Shown one piece after another: positions 45,574 through 53,420 of a DNA stretch of 64,000 nt (its first letter is position 1; each line of letters opens with the position of its first letter). The stretch covers positions 1 to 64,000 of the forward strand of contig OY760427.1 in NCBI GenBank assembly GCA_963663495.1, in the 5' to 3' direction. Source of the stretch: G963663495 sp963663495. GTDB taxonomy: Bacteria > Bacteroidota > Rhodothermia > Rhodothermales > Bin80. Position numbers and translations under genes: made by a program. The notes under the pieces were generated by a model. It ran no database searches. It was not told the origin of the DNA and saw nothing but the letters and a program-made list of their open reading frames with translations.

Positions 45574-45594
45574 ATGTGCTTCACCGGACGGGTA
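45574..45594. mobile_element. IS66-derived MITE, right half
   Basis: ATGTGCTTCACCGGACGGGT matches the right end of the IS66 element (2133-2156) with two differences. It is the other half of the short palindromic element at 41,597-41,648, separated by the IS256 insertion. Confidence 0.6.
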
Positions 45595-46340
45595 CGCGGC
45601 TACAGCGTATTGTGGAGGTAACGACATGGTATGAAGCACTGTAGTTAACGGGCTACGAGAGTAGCTTAGCGACCATGCGGGCCGGAACGTAAGTAAACGC
45701 TGAGCAGGCCTCGAAAAAGGTAATGCGAGTGTCAACCTTCCGGTGATATGGGGAAGACCGATGCGGTTTCGGGAAGAGAGCGATACAAGCACTGAGATCG
45801 ACTCGCCGGGGTATTGGCGCTGGCACGCATGGAAGATCAGGGAAGCAGCAACACGGGAAGCCCTGTTGATGGTGGGCTCACCAACCGGAAGCTTGTAAGA
45901 GCCAGGCCGGGTCATCAGGGTGGCGGAGTGGTCCGTAGTACCGTTGATGCGGGGTAATGCCCGCGGAGGGAAGGGGCCGCAGGTGCGGAGCGGTGTTCAA
46001 AGAGGGAAGGGCTACGGTAAATGGCACCGTCCTCCAAACCGGTTAATGGTCAGGGACCTTAGCGACATCACATGCGAAAGTGAAGGAAGCGTACCCCGGG
46101 AAGCCGGGGTACGTGTTAGTTGAGGCGTAAACAGGCTTGGCTGCGAGTTGTAGGGAATGTCGGGCAGGCGTTGGAGGGTGCTCACCTTCATTAGATAATG
46201 CCCCCATTTCAGATAACTCTTCCGAGTGCGAGTTGCATGATCCGCCTGGAGAGCCCGGTGCGGGAAAACCGCATGCCGGGTTCGGTGAGCGGCGGGCGGC
46301 AACGTGCTCTACGGAGTAACGCGCCGCCCGCCGACTCTAC
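45595..46340 (+). ncRNA. Group II intron remnant without reverse transcriptase
   Basis: The stretch 45,613-45,700 (GGTAACGACATGGTATGAAG, then CGGGCTACGAGAGTAGCTTA) is group II intron domain I and is nearly identical to 51,766-51,850. Domain V is complete at 46,251-46,284: 34 nt starting GAGCCCGGTGCGG, with the AGC triad, a GAAA-type loop and the closing GGGTTCG. A GC-rich domain VI hairpin follows (46,289-46,335, arms GGCGGGCGGC / GCCGCCCGCC). No RT frame remains, and the 5' end is cut off by the MITE/IS256 insertion. Splicing is unlikely without the 5' end, whose missing part can be seen in the copy at 51,681. Confidence 0.8.
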
Positions 46341-46408
46341 GGACGGATATATTGTTCGCGGCAACCGGACCTGAGTCGAATGCTTTTTGTGTTCTAGTGA
46401 GGCATCTA

Positions 46409-48244
46409 TCAGTCCTGTTCCGCGAGGGCTCGGATGCGTCTAGCCACCGCCGGACCGACAACCTCTGCAAGCTGCGGGGAGGTAGCCTCCTTGACCTTTC
46501 GGACAGAGCCAAATGTGCGCACCAGCTTCTGTGCTGTCTTGGGGCCAATACCGCGGATCGATAGTAGCTCCGAGTGAAGCAGACGGTTTTTGCGCTGCTT
46601 GCGTTGGAATTCCACAGCGAACCGGTGTGCCTCGTTCCGAACACGCTGAATGAGCTGCAAGGAGGCACTGTCACGGGCGATGTGCACAGGGTCGCTGGAG
46701 TCGGGCAAAAACACCTCCTCAAGGCGCTTAGCCAATCCTATTACGGGAAACTTACCGTAAACTTCAGCGCCTTGGAGCGCCGTTACCGCACTCGAAACCT
46801 GCCCTTTGCCGCCGTCCACAATGAGTAGGTCAGGCCAAGGTCCATCTTCTCTGACAGCGCGCTGATAACGGCGGAACACCACCTCACGCATAGCCTGGTA
46901 GTCATCGGGAGCACCTTCGGCGCTTCTGATCTTATAGGCCCTGTACGCGCTCTTGCGTGGACGCCCTCCTTCAAAGACTACGCAAGAAGCGACAGTCCCG
47001 GTTCCACCCAGATGCGAAATGTCCACACAATCAATGCGCCGAGGCAGACGCTGTAAACACAGATCGCTCTGCAGCGCCTTGACGGAAAACGGAATGCGAT
47101 CCTCCCCGCGCTTCATCTGCTGCAGCTTCCATTCCCCGACGAGCAATTGAGCATTGGAATGAATCATGCGCATCAGCGCGGCCTTTTCGCCGCGCTGCGG
47201 TACGCGGATGGGTACTATCCTGCCTCGCCGTTCTCTAAGCAGCATGGCCAGCGGCGAGGCTTCCGCTAGCTCCGTTGAGAGGTAAACCTCATCAGGAAAG
47301 AACGTTGCTTCCGTGTAGTGATCCTCTACGACGGACTGTACTAGTTCCGAGTCGGCGCGCCCGGCAATTCCTCGTAATAACTTGTGTTTACGACCAAGCA
47401 GCTTGCCCTCGCGAACCTTGAAGAGGACGACCGCCGCGATATTGTCCTCCCGGCTTGTTGCCATGGCAAAAAGGTCACGATCCACGGCATCAGTCGTGAC
47501 GACCTTCTGTTGCTCAGAATACTTTTTCAGCGCCTTGATCTGGTTCCGTGCAACGGCAGCATCCTCAAACTGCATCGCCGCAGACGCGGTCTGCATGGAC
47601 TCCTCAAGCTTTTGCACCAGAGCACTGGTCTGGCCATTTAGCAAGCGTTCGACCTGCCATATGGTGGCGTCGTAGCTGCTCTGGCTCTGCCGGCTAGCGC
47701 ACGGCGCAGCACACTTTTGAATCTGATATTCCAAGCAGGGTTCGTACTTGCCTCGAGCGATGAGCTCCGGTGCCAGATTCAGAGCGCAGGAGCGAATCTT
47801 GAAGGATGATCGGATAATTGCCAAGGCCGCCCGCATGCTGCCAACATTCGCGTACGGGCCAAAATACTTGGACCCGTCTCGGTGGATGGTCCGCGTGGGA
47901 AATACTCGGGGGAAGGGCTCGTTCTTTATGCAAATGTAAGGATATGTCTTGTCGTCACGCAGATTGATGTTATAGCGGGGCTTCAGCTTCTTTATCAGGT
48001 TGTTTTCGAGAATCAGAGCCTCGCTTTCGGTATCGGTTACGATGACCTCCACATCTGCCGCCTTGCGAACCAACAGACGCAGTCGTCCCTCTCGCGATTC
48101 AATGTTGCGAAAATAGGAGCGTACCCGGCTGCGCAGATTCTTCGCTTTACCGATGTACAGGTCAGCGCCCTGAGCATCCCTAAACTGGTAAACGCCGCAG
48201 GCTGTCGGCAGCGTACTGATTTTTTCACGCAATGCGGAGTTCAT
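46409..48244 (-). CDS. uvrC: Excinuclease ABC subunit C (UvrC)
   Basis: 611-aa UvrC, the dual-incision nuclease of nucleotide excision repair. It shows the GIY-YIG domain (CGVYQFRDAQGADLYIGKAK, about 15-35), the Cys set for an iron-sulphur cluster (CALNLAPEL...YEPCLEYQIQKCAAPC, spacing C-16-C-7-C-3-C), the UVR helix pair (QFEDAAVARNQIKALKKYSE), the RNase-H-like C-terminal nuclease (DCVDISHLGGTGTVASCVVF) and tandem helix-hairpin-helix motifs at the end (LLSIRGIGPKTAQKLVRTFG). Its ATG overlaps the stop of the upstream epimerase fusion (ATGA). Length and all domains are normal. Confidence 0.97.
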   Translation of the reverse strand: MNSALREKISTLPTACGVYQFRDAQGADLYIGKAKNLRSRVRSYFRNIESREGRLRLLVRKAADVEVIVTDTESEALILENNLIKKLKPRYNINLRDDKTYPYICIKNEPFPRVFPTRTIHRDGSKYFGPYANVGSMRAALAIIRSSFKIRSCALNLAPELIARGKYEPCLEYQIQKCAAPCASRQSQSSYDATIWQVERLLNGQTSALVQKLEESMQTASAAMQFEDAAVARNQIKALKKYSEQQKVVTTDAVDRDLFAMATSREDNIAAVVLFKVREGKLLGRKHKLLRGIAGRADSELVQSVVEDHYTEATFFPDEVYLSTELAEASPLAMLLRERRGRIVPIRVPQRGEKAALMRMIHSNAQLLVGEWKLQQMKRGEDRIPFSVKALQSDLCLQRLPRRIDCVDISHLGGTGTVASCVVFEGGRPRKSAYRAYKIRSAEGAPDDYQAMREVVFRRYQRAVREDGPWPDLLIVDGGKGQVSSAVTALQGAEVYGKFPVIGLAKRLEEVFLPDSSDPVHIARDSASLQLIQRVRNEAHRFAVEFQRKQRKNRLLHSELLSIRGIGPKTAQKLVRTFGSVRKVKEATSPQLAEVVGPAVARRIRALAEQD

Positions 48245-49074
48245 CGTACGGCCGAAAAATGTTCTTCAATCACACGCGAGATAGTGTCCCCACCGGTCGG
48301 CAAGACATAAAGGCGGCTTCCAGGCGTGGCTCGGTGCAGATTATAGGCGAACGCTGGTTCATTGCAGACCGATACGATCATAACCGGACTCTCGCCAAGG
48401 TACGATGGCGTATTGGGAGCGGGGTTGCAAATGGTCAGTGTTCGTACTGCGTTCGGGATGCGAGCCGCAAGATCTATGACCCGACGATTTCCCGCGGCGA
48501 TCCCCAATAGATGGAAGTAGCCGTCAGTTCGCAGCAAATCTGTGCCTTCTGCCAGCGGGATGGGACGGTAGCGACTGGAGAATGCCAGGCTTCCTCCCAT
48601 TCCGGACTCGTCACCGACAACATAGACCTGTTCCGGCGCAGCATGCTGACAAAACTCAAGCAGAACGCCGTGGGTATCGCTCGGGTGAAGAAAGTAGACA
48701 TTGTTACCCCCCGCACCGGCATATGGCTTGTCGCCGATAGGCCGGAACCCCGCCTCTCGCATCCGCTCCATGTGCAGTTCCAGATCGTTCACCTCAAAGG
48801 CTAAATGATGTACACCCTCGCCCCGCCGGTCAAGGAATCGCTGAACCGGCGAATCCTCGGCTCCCAACTGCTCAAGCAACTCAAGCTTTGGTGTACGTGC
48901 CCCCATGAAATGGATGCGCACTCCCTCCGGTGGGATGTCCTCCTGGGTACCGGGCAGAAGCCCAAGGACTTCCCGCAGCACCGCAAGCACCGGTGCTGCC
49001 TCCTGGACTGCTATTCCCACATGATGTAGCCGCAAGATGCCCTCAATACGGTGGACAATGATCCTAATGTACAC
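48241..49074 (-). CDS. Methylmalonyl-CoA epimerase-like domain fused to an alpha/beta-hydrolase-like domain
   Basis: 277 aa. Residues 13-145 are a glyoxalase-fold methylmalonyl-CoA epimerase, which interconverts the 2R and 2S forms: LRLHHVGIAVQEAAPVLAVL, GEGVHHLAFEVNDL and THGVLLEF carry the expected metal ligands (His17/18, His90, Glu140). Residues about 150-277 do not belong to that family. They look like the second half of an alpha/beta hydrolase (FHLLGIAAGNRRVIDLAARI, then PVMIVSVCNEP, then a His near the end), but the nucleophile position of the GxSxG elbow reads GIAAG (191-195), so it should be inactive. Typical epimerases are about 135 aa. It is coupled to uvrC. The C-terminal assignment is tentative. 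Confidence 0.8.
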   Translation of the reverse strand: MYIRIIVHRIEGILRLHHVGIAVQEAAPVLAVLREVLGLLPGTQEDIPPEGVRIHFMGARTPKLELLEQLGAEDSPVQRFLDRRGEGVHHLAFEVNDLELHMERMREAGFRPIGDKPYAGAGGNNVYFLHPSDTHGVLLEFCQHAAPEQVYVVGDESGMGGSLAFSSRYRPIPLAEGTDLLRTDGYFHLLGIAAGNRRVIDLAARIPNAVRTLTICNPAPNTPSYLGESPVMIVSVCNEPAFAYNLHRATPGSRLYVLPTGGDTISRVIEEHFSAVR

Positions 49075-49199
49075 GGTACTGTCGGTTTCTGCCTCAATTC
49101 CAAACTCAGACCCTCAAAAGCTGGAACGCCCACGGAAACGAATTGCTTTACCCAGAATTCATAATCAGCAGTTTCGACTGCTTGCAGGGCTGCGTCTCG

Positions 49200-49238
49200 T
49201 TTGGGAGTTATATGGCTGAGTGCCATATAACTCCCAAA
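49200..49238. other. Long perfect hairpin, mobile-end-like
   Basis: Two perfect 17-bp arms (49,200-49,216 and 49,222-49,238; TTTGGGAGTTATATGGC) with a TGAGT loop lie between the fic pseudogene stop and the epimerase. No U-tract follows on either strand, so it is not a classical terminator. GGCACTCAGCCATATAACTC with two further bases recurs at 51,641-51,662, and a variant TGGTATATAACTCCC lies at 51,468-51,482 next to a tnpB. It may be an IS200/IS605-type end hairpin. Confidence 0.5.
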
Positions 49239-49254
49239 CCTAACCTCGGTGGTG

Positions 49255-49857
49255 TTACGGGGCAGCGAATTGCTGAGTCAGCAATTCGCCCATCAACATG
49301 ACCAGTGCGGTTATGTCTCCCTTATCAGCCCGTTTAAGGGCTGATAAATATCGTTCGCGATTAATCCTAAGCAGTTCCGGGAGAGTCGGACGACCACCGA
49401 GCCAACTGCCAGACTTTGTGCATATAACAAAATAGCAGGCAGCCCTCGCCGTTCTACCATTTCCATTGACGAAGGGGTGAATGGAATTGATCGCCCAGAG
49501 AACGTATGCGCCCTAGCTTATTGCATTCAAAGCCTGCCAGCGGTTTTGCACCCTAGATAACATCTGACCCATTAGGGTTTCAATCATAAATGCCTTGGGC
49601 GGCTTGTAGCTCACCTGCTTGCCCTTCATTACTGCGACATCCATATGCCGGAACTGCCCTGGCGCAACATGCAGGTAGGCTATTGCATGGTAGTTCAGTG
49701 CCCTCACGATATCGTGCGTCAGGTGGGGCTTGCCTGAAGCCAGTGCAGCGTGCACGGTCGATTCCAAAAAGCTGTATTGTCTGTCCCTGTTCGAGGCTTC
49801 AAGTTCCTGATATACGGGGTGTTGCTCAGCCCCTCCTATAATGTCAAAAATGCTCAC
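49255..49857 (-). pseudogene. Fic-domain protein with an in-frame TAG
   Basis: A ~200-codon Fic (Fido) protein, a family that attaches AMP or other nucleotide phosphates to target proteins. The first 114 codons (MSIFDIIGGAEQHPVYQELE) are open. A TAG at 49,513-49,515 follows NAIS, and the same frame then continues with GAYVLWAINSIHPFVNGNGR and ends at 49,255. The Fic motif HPFVNGNGRTAR has Asn where the classical H-P-F-x-(D/E)-G-N-G-R has an acidic metal ligand. The stop removes the active site, so the gene is dead unless the codon is suppressed or is a sequencing error. It starts 2 bp after a small gene, in a toxin-antitoxin-like arrangement. Confidence 0.85.
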
Positions 49858-49859
49858 GA

Positions 49860-50078
49860 TTACACACCGTAATTCCGCTTCATGTACCGATCTATTCTCT
49901 CTCGCGTTTCTTGGTCTGGATTGGGTGTGCCATAGAGGTTGTACCGTTTTTGTTCCAGTCGGTCCGCTGCCGTCATGTTCCTACCCGCCTCAACTAGACT
50001 ATTCAGTGCTTCAATTACGGTCTCGGGTAGCGGCGGCGCCTGCATCGCCTTTTCCATAACCTCGTCCAATATCTTCAT
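49860..50078 (-). CDS. Small protein, possible antitoxin of the Fic module
   Basis: 72 aa (MKILDEVMEKAMQAPPLPET to KRNYGV), helical and charged, ending 2 bp before the fic gene. The C-terminal half (RYNLYGTPNPDQETRERIDR) can be laid over the VbhA/FicA antitoxin pattern, but the inhibitory (S/T)xxxE(G/N) motif is not clearly present. Position and size support an antitoxin; the sequence alone does not prove it. Confidence 0.5.
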   Translation of the reverse strand: MKILDEVMEKAMQAPPLPETVIEALNSLVEAGRNMTAADRLEQKRYNLYGTPNPDQETRERIDRYMKRNYGV

Positions 50079-50193
50079 ATCTCACCTGATTTAGCGCGTT
50101 GTCGTGGAGTGTTACACCATAATGTATGATCAATTCAGTGCAAGATGTCCGTTCCGCTTGCATATAGTGGCATCGTGGCAGGATTATAGGGAA

Positions 50194-51459
50194 TTATATA
50201 CGTGAGTGACCAACTGTACACAGTGAGGCACTAGTATCAATTTCACGGGTCATAGGGGTCGGTAACCAGAACGCCCCTCGCCGTGCAGCAGCCCCAATCC
50301 CGGAGGCCAGTATGTTTGCAGCCGCATTCAGGTCTGCATGATCCGCATGTCCACAGGACATACACGTGAATTTGCTCCGTGTCTTACGGTTACTCGCTTC
50401 TGTGTGCCCACACACAGAACACCGCTGACTGGTATTAGGCAGCGGTAACCTTTATCACCTTGCGGCACTTATAGCTCAGCATCTGATCCAGCTGGCCTCA
50501 ACCTGTTCGCAGTATCTCACGGTTGAGGCCAGACTTCTGTCTGACGTTTGTGCCAAAGCTCTCCATCGTCCCCTTAGCTGAACGTATCATCGCTTTGATC
50601 GTCAGGTCCTCCAGTATCACCGTTGAGGAGCAATTGGCAATACTGCGACTTACCTGGTGGTTCGCATTCTTGAGGATGTTAGCACGCTTGCACTGTATGC
50701 GGGCGATTCTATGCTTCCGCCTGTTACGACGGTTGGAGCCTTTCTTCTGTCTCGCCAGTCTTCGCTGATGCCGCTTCAACTTGGCATCAAGACGCTCCGT
50801 ATCCGGTTGTCTGATAATGCTTGTATCGCCCTCTGTGGAGACCATAGCGACCTGCCCGCAATTACGGTCAATGCCTACAGCACCGCCGGTATCCTCTATT
50901 ACAGGTGCCTCCATCTTGTAGCAGATGACAGCATACCCTTTGCCGGCGTTCTTCTTTACAGTGGCTTTGACGGGTATACCATCAGGGTACGGGTTGCTTC
51001 CCCGCCTGCGGAGCGCCATGTATCCCACTTTCGGGATATACAGCTTGCCATCCCGAACCCTTACGTTATCCGGGATCGTGAACGAAGGCGTACTACCACG
51101 TCTGGAATGGAATCTCGGTCTTCTCTTACCCTCCTTGAAGGATGCCTTCCATGCATCCGCTTGATATTTCAATGGGTATCTAACTACAATGTGCATCTAA
51201 CGACACCAAAGGAGTATTCAGGTAGCCACTCGACCGTGGGGCGCAGCGCCGTGAACCGTTTCCCCAGCGAGAAGAAGCTTACCGAGGGCGGCTTCTCTCC
51301 AGCCTCTTTCGCTTTCCTGTAGGCCTCGCTCTGCTCTGCGAGGATGGCATTCCACACAAACCTACACGCACCCGCTAATCCAGCAAGCTGCTTGGCGTTA
51401 CTCCTACTTCCGGGCAACAGCCTTGTGATATTGCGGTATGCACTAACCGTTTCGGGCAT
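50194..51459 (-). pseudogene. tnpB: IS200/IS605-family tnpB, multiply broken
   Basis: Three reading frames together give a whole TnpB. The first (51,459-51,184) starts MPETVSAYRNITRLLPGSRS. The second (51,196-50,498) has the RuvC Asp in AVGIDRNCGQVA and the Glu in VILEDLTIK. The third (to 50,194) has an intact zinc ribbon, TSQRCSVCGH and CMSCGHADHADLNAAANI, with the last catalytic Asp. The first break is an imperfect 17-bp tandem duplication (GTCGTTAGATGCACATT / GTAGTTAGATACCCATT). The second is a TGA at about 50,495 where the family has Trp, and the third a frameshift near 50,445. No tnpA is present. Confidence 0.85.
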
Positions 51460-51680
51460 GGCACTGTGGTATATAACTCCCTAATATATGACAATTATAT
51501 AGCATGCGTACCCACGTGTTGAGTTATTTGAAATAATTGCAGTGTTTTCGTGAACAGCGGGAACCGATTATGAAGAACTGGCGAAAGCCATCCTGTCTGC
51601 ACCACCAAAGCACAAAAAGTAACTCCTGCGAAAACGCGTGGCACTCAGCCATATAACTCCCGGATTATACGCTAACCTAG
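51460..51680. other. Spacer between tnpB and intron fragment with IS-end-like sequence
   Basis: No gene is supported. TGGTATATAACTCCC (51,468-51,482) lies just upstream of tnpB, and GGCACTCAGCCATATAACTC (from 51,641) matches one arm and loop of the hairpin at 49,200-49,238. These are probably ends of IS200/IS605-type elements. Confidence 0.4.
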
Positions 51681-51980
51681 GTGCGCCGTGATAAGGCGAT
51701 TTCCTGTGGCGGGTGCGAATCCCGCCCAACAACTGTCGCTCCGGTTGGTAGCGGATACAACCCATTATGGAGGTAACGACATGGTATGAAGCACTGTAGT
51801 TTACGGGCTACGAGAGTAGCTTAGCGACCATGCGGGCCGGAACGTGAGTGAATGTCGCGCAGGCCTCGAAACAGGTAATGCGAGTGTTGACCTTCCGACG
51901 ATATGGGGAAGACCGATGCGGTTTCGGGAAGCGAGCGATACAAGCACCGAGACTGACTCGCAGAGATACGGAGCGAGCAC
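51681..51980 (+). ncRNA. Group II intron fragment, 5' end and part of domain I
   Basis: It begins GTGCGCC, the usual group II 5' end, followed by GGCGGGTGCGAATCCCGCCC and GGTTGGTAGCGGATAC. From 51,764 it is nearly identical to 45,611 onward (GGTAACGACATGGTATGAAG). The match fades after about 51,960, just before rsmB. Domains V-VI and the RT are absent, so it cannot splice. Confidence 0.75.
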
Positions 51981-52106
51981 CGACCAACGAGCTCTGACTC
52001 TTAGTTCAAGGCGAGAAATTATGTGCCAACTTTGCCGTGATGTTACCGTTAGTCATCTACGCAATTGACATTTCACGTTCCGGCCGCGCCCGCAGTAGTA
52101 CAGCCC

Positions 52107-53420
52107 ATGGATTCTGTGCCAACCTATCGTTACCGCGTAATTCGGCACCTCTGCCGGGTGGAGACCGAGGGGGCCTACGCCGGAACCGGAGTCGGGAATA
52201 CAGCCGACGCAAGCGACGCACGGTCCTATACCAATCTGGTGAACGGCGTAACTCGGTGGCGCAGGTATTTGGACTACCTGGTCGGGCATTACTGCGACAG
52301 GCGAATTGATAAGCTTGAAACCGTACTACTCCAGATTCTCCGGGTAGGACTGTTTGAGCTACTGATTCTGAAGAAGGCGCCCTATGCTGCGGCCAACGAG
52401 GCCGTGTCGCTCGCCAAGAAGATGGTAAGGCCCGGCGCCGGTGCGCTGGTAAATGCTGTTCTCCGCAAGGCAACAAGGCAGCCCCCGCCCGGCCCTAACA
52501 CCGGGGATGTTGCAGAAGACCTGGGTATCCGATGGTCCCACCCTACCTGGATGGTGCGCCGTTGGCTGATTCGCTATGGTCTGGATCAGACTACCGCTCT
52601 TCTCACCCACAATAATGCGCGCCCCGACCATAGCCTGCGCCGTAATCCGCTTGGTCCATCCGATAGTACTGCAGATGCCTTGCTAAGCCCGCTTAGCATA
52701 TCGTGGCAGCGAAGTCGCTACTTGGATGACTTTGTCAGGGTACAGCGGCTGCAGCCCGTTATCCGGGCCGGATACATTGAGCAAGGGCAATTCGTGGTTC
52801 AGGATGAAAGTGCAGGCATGGCAGTCCAATTACTCAACCCGCAGCCAGGGATGACGCTGCTTGACATGTGCTCAGCCCCTGGCGGCAAAGCCCTGTACGC
52901 GGCCGCAAGGATGAATAATACAGGCCGCGTAATCGCCATAGATCAGCATGCGAACCGATTACGCCGCATCCATCGTGCAGCGAAGCAGCAGGGCATCACC
53001 ATTGTTGAGTCCATAGTGGCAGACAGCCGCACCCTCGACCTTACTGTGCAGGCCGACTGTGTGTTGGTGGATGCACCGTGCTCTGGATTTGGAGTACTTG
53101 CAAAGCGAAGTGATATGCGATGGAACCGAACGCCGCGCGACATCGCGCGGCTCAGCGATTTGCAGGATGCGTTACTTGATGCAGCAACACGCTTTGTAAA
53201 GGAGGATGGGGCTTTGGTGTACGCAACGTGCACGATAGAGCCCGAAGAAAACGAAAATCGCGTGGCGGCCTTCTTGGCACGACATCAGGATTATAGTGTA
53301 GAACGAGTGGGATTCCCCGATTCCCTTGTAACATCCAGAGGATACTTGGTAACTCTCCCCCATATTCATGGCGTAGACGGAGCATTTGCTGCACGGCTGC
53401 GCAGGATGCCCGCAACATGA
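52107..53420 (+). CDS. rsmB: 16S rRNA (cytosine-967-C5)-methyltransferase RsmB
   Basis: About 437 aa from the ATG at 52,107; a TTG at 52,065 would extend it but adds no homology. The N-terminal NusB-like RNA-binding domain (about 1-135) contains RSYTNLVNGVTRWRRYLDYL and ANEAVSLAKKMVRPGAGALV. The Rossmann methyltransferase domain has the SAM motif LLDMCSAPGGKALYAAARM, the motif IV VLVDAPCSGFGVL and the catalytic-Cys motif LVYATCTIEPEENENRV. All active-site elements are present. It modifies C967 of 16S rRNA with SAM. The stop overlaps the next start (ATGA at 53,417-53,420), so the two are cotranscribed. Confidence 0.95.
   Translation: MDSVPTYRYRVIRHLCRVETEGAYAGTGVGNTADASDARSYTNLVNGVTRWRRYLDYLVGHYCDRRIDKLETVLLQILRVGLFELLILKKAPYAAANEAVSLAKKMVRPGAGALVNAVLRKATRQPPPGPNTGDVAEDLGIRWSHPTWMVRRWLIRYGLDQTTALLTHNNARPDHSLRRNPLGPSDSTADALLSPLSISWQRSRYLDDFVRVQRLQPVIRAGYIEQGQFVVQDESAGMAVQLLNPQPGMTLLDMCSAPGGKALYAAARMNNTGRVIAIDQHANRLRRIHRAAKQQGITIVESIVADSRTLDLTVQADCVLVDAPCSGFGVLAKRSDMRWNRTPRDIARLSDLQDALLDAATRFVKEDGALVYATCTIEPEENENRVAAFLARHQDYSVERVGFPDSLVTSRGYLVTLPHIHGVDGAFAARLRRMPAT

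Noticed and set aside
49262..49350. Two palindromes (GCGAATTGCTGA... and TTATCAGCCC...) taken at first as regulatory hairpins
   Set aside because: Both lie inside the 3' part of the Fic reading frame and code for ordinary residues there.
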